Positions 33,917 to 43,188 of a stretch of DNA of 64,000 nt are shown in pieces. The DNA lies in assembly GCF_003324525.1 (NCBI RefSeq), contig NZ_QGDC01000006.1, forward strand, positions 186,001 to 250,000. The letters run 5' to 3'. Within the stretch, counting starts at the first letter, position 1. Each line of letters starts with the position of its first letter. Below the pieces are notes generated by a model. The model ran no database searches. It saw nothing but the letters and a program-made list of their open reading frames with translations, and was not told the DNA's origin. The translations under genes and the position numbers were made by a program. The stretch is from Mucilaginibacter hurinus (GTDB lineage Bacteria; Bacteroidota; Bacteroidia; Sphingobacteriales; Sphingobacteriaceae).

Positions 33917-35165
33917 TAGTTGTGATGGATTGATATAGATCTATATATCTTTTGGCCACTATTTCATTGGTGAAGTTAGCTAACACTTTATTGCGCGCCT
34001 CAATTGACATGTTTACCGCATCGCCCGAAAATAACATTTGATGAAGTCCCTTTGCAAGATCTTCGGAAGACTTATGGAGGGCGAGGTACCCATTTTTCAT
34101 ATGATCAACCAGATCAGGGATACCGCCTGTGTTAAACGCTACTACAGGTGTTGCGCATGACATAGCCTCCATTACCATATTGGGCAGATTATCCTCTATG
34201 GCCGGTGATATAAAAACATCAGCTAAGCTATATATCTCAGCCAACTCGTTTTCTGATGTGATGATGTTTAGCTCGTGCACCTTGAAAGGAAGTGTACTTA
34301 CATCAAAATGCTTGTTCTTCCCGAATATTACTACCTCAATACTTGCGCCGGGGTTATAATCATTTTTTAACTTGTTGAGCGCTGATACCAAATAACTAAT
34401 ACCTTTCCTCCGGTCGTTTATATTGGCTGCGCCAAATAAGATTACTTTACTATCTACGCCAATGCCTCTTTTTTTTCGAATAGCCGCCTTGTTGCCGGGA
34501 GCGAATATATGAGTATTGATCGGGTTGGGTATTGTTATGATATTGCATCCCTTAAGTAGCGAACTTTTGCGTGCCATATCCGCCAGCCAGTTACTGCAGG
34601 TTACTACGGTTATATTTTTAGCTGCAAATAACGATGTCTTGCGGAGCCACCCGGCGTGTGAAAGATCATCGGGTTGAGGGTTACGCAACATCCAGCAGTC
34701 ACCGCATTGGTTGATAAAATGATTGCACCCACCTGAGTAATGGCAGCCGCCCGTAAATGCCCACATATCATGCAGTGTCCAAACCATGGGTTTATTCAAC
34801 GCAAATAGGTTTTTGAGGTTGTTGATAGACTGGAAGCCTGAGTTAGTCCAATGCAAATGCAAAACGTCAGCATCAGCTATTTCTGAGTCTGCGGAAATAT
34901 TGTTACCGGCATTGGCTGGTGAAAAGGCAAAACGCACCGACTTATTTTTTTCGTAAAAAAAGATAAAAGGCAATCTTTCGCGCAAAAAATTGATCCTACC
35001 CGTCCATTTACCGGTTACGTTGCGGACGTTAGGCTCCGTTGTTTTTTTCTCCTGTACCACCATGGCTGCATCTACCTGTTTTGCAACGAGTGCTTTAAGC
35101 AGGCGCATACAAGCTGCGGGTGCCCCGCCGCCGGCATCGGTAGTATTAATGAGGGTTACTTTCAT
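33909..35165 (-). CDS. Family 4 glycosyltransferase
   Basis: A GT-B fold retaining glycosyltransferase of 418 residues from the Met at 35165 (MKVTLINTTDAGGGAPAA). Supporting segments are VLHLHWTNSGFQSINNL, WTLHDMWAFTGGCHYSGGC (typical of capsule-type GT4) and the E-x7-E region EDNLPNMVMEAMSCATPVV near residue 335. An in-frame start at 35276 would add 37 residues with a hydrophobic stretch but no family match and would nearly reach the divergent acetyltransferase gene; it is rejected. Confidence 0.9.
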   Translation of the reverse strand: MKVTLINTTDAGGGAPAACMRLLKALVAKQVDAAMVVQEKKTTEPNVRNVTGKWTGRINFLRERLPFIFFYEKNKSVRFAFSPANAGNNISADSEIADADVLHLHWTNSGFQSINNLKNLFALNKPMVWTLHDMWAFTGGCHYSGGCNHFINQCGDCWMLRNPQPDDLSHAGWLRKTSLFAAKNITVVTCSNWLADMARKSSLLKGCNIITIPNPINTHIFAPGNKAAIRKKRGIGVDSKVILFGAANINDRRKGISYLVSALNKLKNDYNPGASIEVVIFGKNKHFDVSTLPFKVHELNIITSENELAEIYSLADVFISPAIEDNLPNMVMEAMSCATPVVAFNTGGIPDLVDHMKNGYLALHKSSEDLAKGLHQMLFSGDAVNMSIEARNKVLANFTNEIVAKRYIDLYQSITTNA

Positions 35166-35285
35166 TTTGTTATAAGGCACAATAATACTTATAACTAAAA
35201 TAAAAGCGGTAACATAGTATCTGCCCTGTACGATTATTCTGCCGAAAATTTTACTTTTGATAAAACTACGCCACAAAACGCATCC

Positions 35286-35816
35286 ATGAACCCTATTGCT
35301 TACTTATTTCAGGATTGGAAGGCCAACCGGAAAAATATAAAGGGGCAATTGGTGCTTTTTATGTTCAGGTTAGTGTCGCTCATTAATCGTTCGATGATAG
35401 CCAAGGTAATATTTTTTCCGTACCTGGTTTTTTACCGTTTTTTTGTGGAGTGGGGCCTGGGCATTGAGTTGCCCCGGAAGCTTAAAGCAGGGAAAGGGTT
35501 GATCATCTACCACGGACAGGCGCTGGTAGTTAACCAGAGTGTAGTTTTGGGCGATAATTGCGTGTTGCGCAACTCAGTTACCATTGGCCATAAAAAGCTT
35601 GCAGATGGCACGCTTTCTGCGTGCCCGCGCATTGGCAGTAATGTGGATATTGGAGCCAACGCATGTATTATTGGTGATGTAACGATAGGCAATAACGTAA
35701 TAATAGGAGCAGGGGCAGTCGTAGTAAAGGATATTCCGGAAAATAGTATAGCCGTTGGCAACCCGGCACGGGTTCTTGAAAGAACGCAGGAGATCCGTGT
35801 TACAAAAGAAGTTTAG
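35286..35816 (+). CDS. Hexapeptide-repeat acetyltransferase, serine acetyltransferase-like
   Basis: A 176-residue left-handed beta-helix acyltransferase. The N-terminal part is hydrophobic and basic (about residues 20-60); hexapeptide repeats run from about 80 to 165 with GDNCVLRNSVTIGHK, GSNVDIGANACIIGDVTIG and NVIIGAGAVVVKDIPENSIAVGN. The form resembles serine O-acetyltransferases used in polysaccharide clusters more than the biosynthetic CysE, which is longer. In this glycan cluster it probably O-acetylates a sugar or an amino-sugar. It is the only plus-strand gene in the cluster and converges with the next gene at 35832. Confidence 0.82.
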   Translation: MNPIAYLFQDWKANRKNIKGQLVLFMFRLVSLINRSMIAKVIFFPYLVFYRFFVEWGLGIELPRKLKAGKGLIIYHGQALVVNQSVVLGDNCVLRNSVTIGHKKLADGTLSACPRIGSNVDIGANACIIGDVTIGNNVIIGAGAVVVKDIPENSIAVGNPARVLERTQEIRVTKEV

Positions 35817-35831
35817 CGCGCGTTACTGCGG

Positions 35832-36752
35832 TCACTTCTGCTTTTGCAGATACTTTACCCGGAGTTGTTTTACCAAACGCAACCCCCTTTGCAGTAAAGT
35901 CCCTTTACGGTTCTTGAGGAAGTTTTTTATAGCCAGGTGCGCCTGTCTATTCTCAGTAATATCAGCGGGGAACTGTGTTACCGGTTGCCTGCTTATCTGT
36001 ACGCTATACATATCTTCGATATTGGAGTGTGTGCCTGTACCATCATGACCAATATTGTGAACCAGCGATTTTGAGGGATGAAGCGATAATCCACCTTTTA
36101 AAAATACAGAAGCATACCAACGAATGGCCCACGAGTTATTTTTTCCGGCTTTAAACTCTTTTACCTGTTTCCAGAAATTCATGGTGCCCTCAATAGTAAA
36201 ACGATGTTTTTTTTCATCGTCTATCTGTTGTATAATTTTATCAATATCCGCCTCAAAGTGTTTCCATGCCCTTGCCCATGTTGCCCAGCCCCAGCTGGTA
36301 ATAATAGGATAAAAAAAAGTTTGGGGCAGGGATTTATCCTTCAGGTCGAACATATAAGCACCTATATGCATAACTTTATCTTCGGTTGCATAGCGGGTTA
36401 GGGCTTCGTTAAAATATTGCAGGGTATATTCTGACGAAAGCATATCATCTTCAAATACAATTACTTTTCCGTAGTCTTTTACCAGTTGCGTTACACCGTC
36501 TATTATTGACATGGCTAACCCAAGGTTATGCTTGCGTTCAATCACTTTAACTGACTTAAAACCGGTAATCTCAGTAATCAAATGCCTTACCTCTTCCACT
36601 TTAGCCCTGTCGGTTTCCTTTTTAGCGGCGTCCGAAAAAATAAACAGCCTTGATTCATCAGCCAGTAAATTTTTCTTGAGGTAGGTAAGTGTGCGGCGTG
36701 TATGTTCAGGCCGGTTATATACAAAAAGAGCTATAGGGGCAAGGTTTTGCAT
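35832..36752 (-). CDS. Glycosyltransferase (GT-A fold, GNT-I/sugar transferase-like)
   Basis: A 306-residue protein starting APIALFVYNRPEHTRRTLTYL, typical of a Bacteroidetes glycosyltransferase family related to family 2. A metal-binding motif is VIVFEDDMLSSEYTLQYFNE (about residues 94-113), and SWGWATWARAWKHFE follows at about 150-165. A basic C-terminal tail (about 280-306) could touch the membrane. It is a member of the glycan cluster, separated from the PorP-type gene by 76 bases. Confidence 0.83.
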   Translation of the reverse strand: MQNLAPIALFVYNRPEHTRRTLTYLKKNLLADESRLFIFSDAAKKETDRAKVEEVRHLITEITGFKSVKVIERKHNLGLAMSIIDGVTQLVKDYGKVIVFEDDMLSSEYTLQYFNEALTRYATEDKVMHIGAYMFDLKDKSLPQTFFYPIITSWGWATWARAWKHFEADIDKIIQQIDDEKKHRFTIEGTMNFWKQVKEFKAGKNNSWAIRWYASVFLKGGLSLHPSKSLVHNIGHDGTGTHSNIEDMYSVQISRQPVTQFPADITENRQAHLAIKNFLKNRKGTLLQRGLRLVKQLRVKYLQKQK

Positions 36753-36828
36753 AGTTGAATATAATCACAGGTAACAATCACAAAAATAAACGTGTTTGCT
36801 AACTTTTAATTGTAGTAACATTAATAGC

Positions 36829-37821
36829 TTAAAGTTTAGGGCACACAGGTGAGGGACCGAAGTTCTTTTTGCGGAATACATAGCTTACAGAAAGTTCAAT
36901 ACCCCCTTGGTTGTTAGTAGCTGTACTAAAAGCGGAGGTGGTAAAGTCATAGCTTGCACCTACGGTTAAGTTTCCCATACGGTAACCTACATTAGCTATT
37001 GCTGCATCGCCAAAACGGTACATAGCGCCAAGTAAAAACAAGTTTTCATTCTTAAACTGAATCTCTGAATAAGCTCCTGCCGCTTTCATTTCGCTTTTAT
37101 TTTGTCTTATATAAATAATGTTAGGCGTGAGAGCGAAATAAGGGCTTATATTTATTTTCAATCCGCTGTGCACGTTGTACCTGACAGGCAGCCTGTAGCC
37201 AGAGCCTTCAGGCGCGAAGGGGTCGGTAGGGCGTGAAAGATGTGCGAGGCTTATACCGGCGAAAAAGTTTGTCTTTTTATTCGGTGTGTCATCATGATAA
37301 AATAATCCTACTGCCGCATCAAAGACGGTTGCACTTGGAGACAACAGATTTTCACCGGTAGGCAATGCAGGGTTGTAGCCCCCGGTAGAGGGGTCATACT
37401 GTCCATCGGTTTGAAACTTTGACGGATCAACGCTTCGGTTTATAACACCCGCCTGCACGCCAAAATTTAACCATTGAAATTCGTTAGATAATTTTATCCC
37501 ATATCCAAATGAACCGGATGCTGCAAAATAGTTATAACCGGCCGTTCCGGCCTTTTGATTTAGTATGTTCAATCCTACACCTACCTGGTTGGTTGGCCGG
37601 TAATCGGCAGATACGGCGGTGGTTTTGTAGCCTGACGCAACTGATGCCCACTGATCTTTAAAATTACCGGTTACGCGCAAGTCGCCGTCCATTAAACCGG
37701 TCAACGCTGGGTTAAGCCACAAGGGATAAGCGTAATATTGTGAAAAATGCGGATCCACCTGGGCTTGCGTTTGTGCAACACCGATGGTCAGCATGATTAA
37801 ACTAAGCAGTGTTTTTTTCAA
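36829..37821 (-). CDS. PorP/SprF family type IX secretion membrane protein
   Basis: A 330-residue outer-membrane beta-barrel with signal peptide (1-20, ending TQAQ). The hallmark VDPHFSQYYAYPLWLNPALTG (about residues 22-42) identifies the PorP/SprF family, as do FKDQWASVASGYKT and NVGYRMGNLTVGASYD. SprF-like proteins are needed for secretion and attachment of the SprB-like adhesin encoded next to them. Its start overlaps the adhesin stop by 4 bases, so the two are one translational unit. Confidence 0.92.
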   Translation of the reverse strand: MKKTLLSLIMLTIGVAQTQAQVDPHFSQYYAYPLWLNPALTGLMDGDLRVTGNFKDQWASVASGYKTTAVSADYRPTNQVGVGLNILNQKAGTAGYNYFAASGSFGYGIKLSNEFQWLNFGVQAGVINRSVDPSKFQTDGQYDPSTGGYNPALPTGENLLSPSATVFDAAVGLFYHDDTPNKKTNFFAGISLAHLSRPTDPFAPEGSGYRLPVRYNVHSGLKINISPYFALTPNIIYIRQNKSEMKAAGAYSEIQFKNENLFLLGAMYRFGDAAIANVGYRMGNLTVGASYDFTTSAFSTATNNQGGIELSVSYVFRKKNFGPSPVCPKL

Positions 37822-40800
37822 TGTATCAGTGTAACTGTTCCTTTTTTATTCGCTTTACTTCCATCAAGCATAGTTGCTTCCAGGTAGTACACATACACGC
37901 CGGCGGGCATAGTATTGCCTTTAAATGTACCATCCCATCCGTTTGCCTGGCTGGCTGTTCTGAATATCATTTCGCCCCATTGGTTGTAAACATAAAATGT
38001 TAAGCTTTTTATCCCTGCGCTCCTAACGTATAACACATCGTTATTTCCATCCCCGTTGGGACTAAACAGGTTGGGTACATATATCTGGTTCACTCCTGAA
38101 GTAATAGCCGTAGCCGTTAACGTAGTGGAAGCATTACCCAACTGGCAGCTCAAAGTTCCTATGGCGCGTACACTCAAATTGACAGTCTGCCCCACGCTGA
38201 GCGACGAAACTGTATGGCTAAGGTTTGTACCCACAGGAGTAAATGCATTACCATTTACACTCACCTCGTATCCTGTAGCGTGGCTGACAGTATCCCATTT
38301 AAAAGTAATGCTGTTTAATTTAACTTCACCCACCTCGGCATGCGGCGCAGGTAATGGCTGCCCCATCACAACCCGGCCGGGAACGCGGTTGGAAGCGCAA
38401 CCGCTTTTATCAACCGCTTCAGCGTAAAAAATTAAACTTTTATTTACCGCGCCAAGGTTCACGCTATCACCGGTGTATAAAACATTTGTGCCGGTTTCGT
38501 CAGCGTACCAATTAACGGTTATGCCTGTTGATGGCTTAACCCGTAACGTTGCGCTGCTGCCTGCACATATTGTATCATGTTGCACGGCCGGGGCATCAGG
38601 TAGCGCTTGTATATTGTACCGGATAACGTTACTAAACAAACTTTGTCCGCACGTATTTATACGCCTGCGGTAATATATAGTGTTATACACAACCGGAGGA
38701 TCGTAATTTTTAGAAACTGCGTTGGCTATATTGGTCCAACTGGTACCGTTAGAAGAGGATTGCCACTGATAAATGTATAACCCATCCCCACCGGTAGGTG
38801 TTGATCCATATATTTCATCAATATCTTTGCTGCCACAAAATATAGCGTTTACTGGCCTTGTAATGGTATTGTCAGATATTTCAGGCAAAACTGTAACGCC
38901 ATAAAATGAGTCGTATATCGTTGTATCTGCCGTCGCAAGTTTTCGTCTGTAATTTAAAATATAGTTTGAAGGAGTATTGTTGGTGAGATTTTCACTTTGA
39001 TAGTCCTCATTGTAAAACTCACCATCCGCTTCAACCCATTCGGTTCCTCTCAAAACCTGCCAGGTGAAGCTTGCGGTTTCTTGGCCAACCGGATCACCGC
39101 TAAGTTTTACCGTGTCGCCGTTGCATACAGTTTTTTGTTTTTCGGTAACACTGTCAGAAAAAATAACGTCAGCCACATAATTTATGGATATGCAGGTGCT
39201 TGAAACTGTATATACTACAGGCCATGTAAAATCCTGTGTAGTTAGTGAAGCCGGGCTAACACGTATTCCGGGCGTGTTGATTATAGTAGGCGTAAGGGCT
39301 CTAATATTGGTGCCACGCGGAACTGTAATGGTAATCTTAAGCTGTTTCTGATCGATATCAGGGGCTTTTAACTGTTGTGGGATATCAAAGCTTTTTATGC
39401 CCTGGTTAGCCACTTCATATTGTTTGTATTTGGCAAGATAGGTATCCCGGTTACCAAAGGCTGTCATTTCTTTTGAAACGCAAGTTGAAGCGCTGAAGTC
39501 GACATTGGCACAAAAGCTGCCCGTAAATATAACGTCGTTATTACCATCTATAGCTAAACTGTAACCAACGCTGTTTGCACAATCCTGACTTCCCCCTCCA
39601 AAAGCTAGTTGATAGTTAAGGTTTTCATCATATTTTGATAAAAAGAAGTCCTGCTGACCATGATAAACCAGTACGTGCTCCTGCTGTGGAGACGGATTAA
39701 AATCTATGGTGCCGGTAAAAGAACCTGACACATAAATTTTATCATCAGCGCTGCATACTATTCCGTAGTTTGTTATGCTGCTGCTATTGCCCGTAATTAC
39801 TTTTACATCATCAAAATCTCCGCCAGCGGCATATTTGGCCAAATATACGTTACTCACATTGGCAGTGGGTATAACACTCGTATTAAACGTTAAGGGATGT
39901 GCGAACGTGCCGGCTAGGAACACATCATTTTTTGAATTTATGCACAGATAATTAAAATCGGTTGCATGGCCATAAATCGGGTTAGCCCAAATGAGCGCTC
40001 CCTCTGGAGAATATTTTGCGAGGAATATAGCACTGCCATTGGCGTTTAAAAGTGACTGTCCGCCCAGCGGGTTAAAATTAACATTTCCTGAAAAGGTGCC
40101 GCAAACCAAATAATTACCTTCATTGTCAAAATCACCATATCCCACACGACAATCAACCTCGTCACTTAAATTAATAGCCCAGATTAAATTACCCGATGGC
40201 GCGTATTTGATAATCAATCCGTTATACTCGCCCTTAGATGTAAAAACCTGTCCGTCAACGTTCACAGTTGATTGATACCTTAGCGTGGAGATCATATCAC
40301 CCTGGCTATCAACCGAGATGCGACCGCCAAAATCATTACCTGATCCGCCTATGGTTTTAGACCACACGTACTGGCCGTTATTATTAAGTTTAATAACAAA
40401 CGCGTCAAAACCTCCGTTTGAGGGTAAAATGACTTTGCCCGTTCCGGGATCTGCATCAAAATTGGCAGATTTATAATATCCGCTAATAATAGCGCTGCCA
40501 TCCTGATCAACTGTTAGCGAACTTGGTTCGTCTTGGCTGTCTCCGCCAAATGTTACGGCCCATATTAGGGTGCCATAGGTGTTGTATTTAGCAACATATA
40601 TATCAACATCTCCTGGTGTAGCCGTTAAATTATATATCGCAGCTGATGGGTCAAAATCAACTGTGCCGCTATAATAGCCCGTTACATAAATGTTGTTAAG
40701 CGTATCTGTTTTTACGGATGCGGGCACGGATTCACCTCCGCTTCCGCCCAGTTGGTTAACCCACGTAGGCGCAGCAATTTGGCAAACACTAATTAAAGGA

Positions 40801-40859
40801 AACAATAAAAGGACTGCAAGTAACGAAGTTTTAATAACAGTTCGAAAGAACTTGATCAT
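37818..40859 (-). CDS. Large surface adhesin with seven-repeat propeller and type B T9SS C-terminal domain
   Basis: A 1013-residue secreted protein. After a signal peptide (1-27) there are seven repeats of about 63 residues (FDP/FNP-like turns near residues 69, 135, 200, 262, 325, 387 and 455, each before an AKY-type strand), consistent with a seven-bladed SBBP-type beta-propeller. Ig-like domains follow at about 485-830, a fibronectin-III-like domain at about 835-915 (SITFKWDTVSHATGYEVSVNG), and the gliding-associated C-terminal domain at about 925-1013 (VPNLFSPNGDGNNDVLYV, then YNQWGEMIFR), a type B T9SS signal. With the adjacent PorP/SprF protein it forms a SprB-SprF-like pair. Its ligand is unknown. 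Confidence 0.9.
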   Translation of the reverse strand: MIKFFRTVIKTSLLAVLLLFPLISVCQIAAPTWVNQLGGSGGESVPASVKTDTLNNIYVTGYYSGTVDFDPSAAIYNLTATPGDVDIYVAKYNTYGTLIWAVTFGGDSQDEPSSLTVDQDGSAIISGYYKSANFDADPGTGKVILPSNGGFDAFVIKLNNNGQYVWSKTIGGSGNDFGGRISVDSQGDMISTLRYQSTVNVDGQVFTSKGEYNGLIIKYAPSGNLIWAINLSDEVDCRVGYGDFDNEGNYLVCGTFSGNVNFNPLGGQSLLNANGSAIFLAKYSPEGALIWANPIYGHATDFNYLCINSKNDVFLAGTFAHPLTFNTSVIPTANVSNVYLAKYAAGGDFDDVKVITGNSSSITNYGIVCSADDKIYVSGSFTGTIDFNPSPQQEHVLVYHGQQDFFLSKYDENLNYQLAFGGGSQDCANSVGYSLAIDGNNDVIFTGSFCANVDFSASTCVSKEMTAFGNRDTYLAKYKQYEVANQGIKSFDIPQQLKAPDIDQKQLKITITVPRGTNIRALTPTIINTPGIRVSPASLTTQDFTWPVVYTVSSTCISINYVADVIFSDSVTEKQKTVCNGDTVKLSGDPVGQETASFTWQVLRGTEWVEADGEFYNEDYQSENLTNNTPSNYILNYRRKLATADTTIYDSFYGVTVLPEISDNTITRPVNAIFCGSKDIDEIYGSTPTGGDGLYIYQWQSSSNGTSWTNIANAVSKNYDPPVVYNTIYYRRRINTCGQSLFSNVIRYNIQALPDAPAVQHDTICAGSSATLRVKPSTGITVNWYADETGTNVLYTGDSVNLGAVNKSLIFYAEAVDKSGCASNRVPGRVVMGQPLPAPHAEVGEVKLNSITFKWDTVSHATGYEVSVNGNAFTPVGTNLSHTVSSLSVGQTVNLSVRAIGTLSCQLGNASTTLTATAITSGVNQIYVPNLFSPNGDGNNDVLYVRSAGIKSLTFYVYNQWGEMIFRTASQANGWDGTFKGNTMPAGVYVYYLEATMLDGSKANKKGTVTLIH

Positions 40860-40931
40860 GCAGAATGGTGTAAGTGTTTAGCGTGGTTTAAACGGATACT
40901 AATTGATGTAGCTAAAATAACGTTATTCTTT

Positions 40932-42431
40932 TTATCCGAGGCGTTGCGGGCGAATTTTTTTTAATATGCTGTCTATTTTCTCGTTTACATCTTCTGATAT
41001 TTTCAGATAGTAAGTAAGTGATACATAAACCAGGGCAGTGATACTGCTACGCACAATGATATCAGCAAATACATTAGGCAAGCGCCAAATGTAGGCTCCG
41101 ATAAAATAACTTATTACGGCCACCAAAATAACAAGTAGATTTTTATAGCTGAAAGGCTGCATTTTAAACCGGTATTTGATATAGAACCAATTACCGAAAT
41201 TGAATATGAATATCGTTACTGAATAAGCAATGGCGGCACCCAATCCACCCATTTTAGGGATAAGGATATAATTCATAATGACACAAAACGTACTATTTAT
41301 GATAACAAAATAAGTTAGCAGGCGGTACTTGTGTGAAACGGATATAATATATGTGTTTAATCCGCCCGTAATGTCAACCATAAAACCAAGGCCAATGACA
41401 ATGAACAGGCTAAAATACTTTGGATCTGTATAATCGGGATTACGTGCCAAAGCGTAAAGATTGTCGCGATTAATAATAATCCCTACAAATAGCAGCAGGC
41501 CGGCTACCATTTGTATCATCGACGTTTTAGTGTATACCTCATCGATGTTGGCCATATCTTTGGCTTTCCAGGCGTTAGCTACTATAGCGTAAGTAGTGCG
41601 GCTCAACGCCTTACCCGGCACACTTATCACTGCTGCTATAGCAAAATACCAGCTATATACACCTTGTGTAGCATCACCTGCCATTGAACTCAGCATAATG
41701 CCGTCAATTTTTTGCAGTAATACGTAAACGGCGCTAGAGGTTACCGCGTAAAGGCCGTAATTAGCAACTTCACGTTTTTTAATGCCACTAAATTTAAGAT
41801 CGTTTATTTTATAAGTAAACTGTTTTAAGAGTGCTAGATGTATAAGTAGGGCAAAGCTTATGAAACCATTTATAGCTATGTAATATACTATAAACTCCTG
41901 GTAACCAATCCATTTTAAACCTAACAATACCAACAATAAGGTTGTCAGCAATCTTTGCACTACCTCAAATAAAAAGTTAGAAAAAATGTTTTTATACAAT
42001 ACCCTGCCTGTCATCTCCAGGTAATTAAACATTATCAGGAAAAATGCCAGTGGTATCAGGTAATAATAATACCGCGTTAATAAAGATCCGTTTTCAATAA
42101 AAGCCGACAGAATAACTGGCCTTAGGGCAATAAACAAAACGGTACACAAAACAAAGCCCACCACAGCAAGCAGGGCGGTCCAATGCATAAATCCATTATG
42201 TTTGCCATCGTCGGTACGGTACACCGGGAAATATTTGGCAATTATACCAGGTACGCCTAACGAGGCGATCAATGAATACATGATTGCCAGGCTGCCCAGT
42301 AAAATATAAAAACCAAATTGTTGGGTAGTTAAAAACGCGGGTATAAGCAAAACGGTATTAATGTAGCCAATACCCATACCCAGGTAGGATATCAATGTGT
42401 TTTTATAAGCTTGTTTTTTTACAATGCCCAT
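40932..42431 (-). CDS. Polysaccharide flippase, Wzx/oligosaccharide transporter family
   Basis: A 499-residue membrane protein with about 12-14 helices, of the MOP superfamily. The N-terminal NTLISYLGMGIGYINTVLLIP and QQFGFYILLGSLAIMYSL (about residues 37-54) are typical of O-antigen/exopolysaccharide flippases, which move undecaprenyl-linked repeat units across the inner membrane. It follows the methyltransferase gene by 25 bases on the minus strand and so belongs to the glycan cluster. No Wzy polymerase is visible nearby. Confidence 0.88.
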   Translation of the reverse strand: MGIVKKQAYKNTLISYLGMGIGYINTVLLIPAFLTTQQFGFYILLGSLAIMYSLIASLGVPGIIAKYFPVYRTDDGKHNGFMHWTALLAVVGFVLCTVLFIALRPVILSAFIENGSLLTRYYYYLIPLAFFLIMFNYLEMTGRVLYKNIFSNFLFEVVQRLLTTLLLVLLGLKWIGYQEFIVYYIAINGFISFALLIHLALLKQFTYKINDLKFSGIKKREVANYGLYAVTSSAVYVLLQKIDGIMLSSMAGDATQGVYSWYFAIAAVISVPGKALSRTTYAIVANAWKAKDMANIDEVYTKTSMIQMVAGLLLFVGIIINRDNLYALARNPDYTDPKYFSLFIVIGLGFMVDITGGLNTYIISVSHKYRLLTYFVIINSTFCVIMNYILIPKMGGLGAAIAYSVTIFIFNFGNWFYIKYRFKMQPFSYKNLLVILVAVISYFIGAYIWRLPNVFADIIVRSSITALVYVSLTYYLKISEDVNEKIDSILKKIRPQRLG

Positions 42432-42456
42432 AAATGTTTATTATAATACGAGAAAT

Positions 42457-43188
42457 TTATGAGCGTTTTTCAAACTCCTTTATAAAAGTTGAAAAATATT
42501 CAGCACCTTTTAAATTAAGATACTGCGTTCTGTTTTCATCCAGTTCTGAATAAGCCAGTTCGCCGGCCTCCTTTGTTAAAGTCAAAGTATCCTTTGCGCT
42601 TCCTTTTGTTATTAAACCTACCCCGTGGTCGGTATTGATTACCGTTATATCGAGGTCATTTCGGGTTGCTCTTAAACCAACAATCGCCTTCCATACATCT
42701 CCGTTCCAGATATTAACCCACCCAGGCAAATTCATCTGTGCAACTTCCGTAGACGTATACGCTCTTACAGCCGCAATCTCGGTTAAGGGATTGCAATCGT
42801 GAACTAAGATTACCCCGCCGGGATTCAAGTATTTAAGTGAATTTTCGATATCGATTAATACCTGTTCAAATAAATGAAGTCCGTCGATAAAAACTACGTC
42901 AAAACCACCTATCTCTGAAATGTATTCTCGTTGTTTTGAAAAAAAATCGTCGCTGGTAAGTTCGAAAAATTTATTGTTGAAGTTCGACGGATTTTTAAAA
43001 TAGGCTTTGACTTTATTTTTTAGTTTAATAATAAAATCAGGATCGACAGCAACTTTACAATCGGCTTTAATCTTAAAAAAACAAAAACCGGTTTGTACAC
43101 CTATTTCAAGATAGTTTACTTTTTGTTTTCTTTTTTGGATGACATTGATACATGCCTGTATCATGTCATATCGGTATAGTTCGCTCAT
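42457..43188 (-). CDS. Class I SAM-dependent methyltransferase
   Basis: A 243-residue soluble protein. Motif I is VNYLEIGVQTGFCFFKIKAD (about residues 24-43); the acidic end of strand 2 is KVAVDPDF; motif II region is FDVVFIDGLHLFEQVLIDIE (about 95-114), followed by LNPGGVILVHDCNPL. This is the Methyltransf_24-like class common in glycan clusters, which methylates sugars. The start shares one base with the stop of the upstream glycosyltransferase gene. Confidence 0.85.
   Translation of the reverse strand: MSELYRYDMIQACINVIQKRKQKVNYLEIGVQTGFCFFKIKADCKVAVDPDFIIKLKNKVKAYFKNPSNFNNKFFELTSDDFFSKQREYISEIGGFDVVFIDGLHLFEQVLIDIENSLKYLNPGGVILVHDCNPLTEIAAVRAYTSTEVAQMNLPGWVNIWNGDVWKAIVGLRATRNDLDITVINTDHGVGLITKGSAKDTLTLTKEAGELAYSELDENRTQYLNLKGAEYFSTFIKEFEKRS

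Noticed and set aside
35166..35276. N-terminal extension of the GT4 protein
   Set aside because: The added residues contain no family match and would almost abut the divergent acetyltransferase gene; the Met at 35165 begins the typical GT4 sequence.
36753..36828. tRNA or other RNA gene in short intergenic gaps
   Set aside because: No cloverleaf-compatible sequence or CCA-like end found here or in the other gaps I read by eye.
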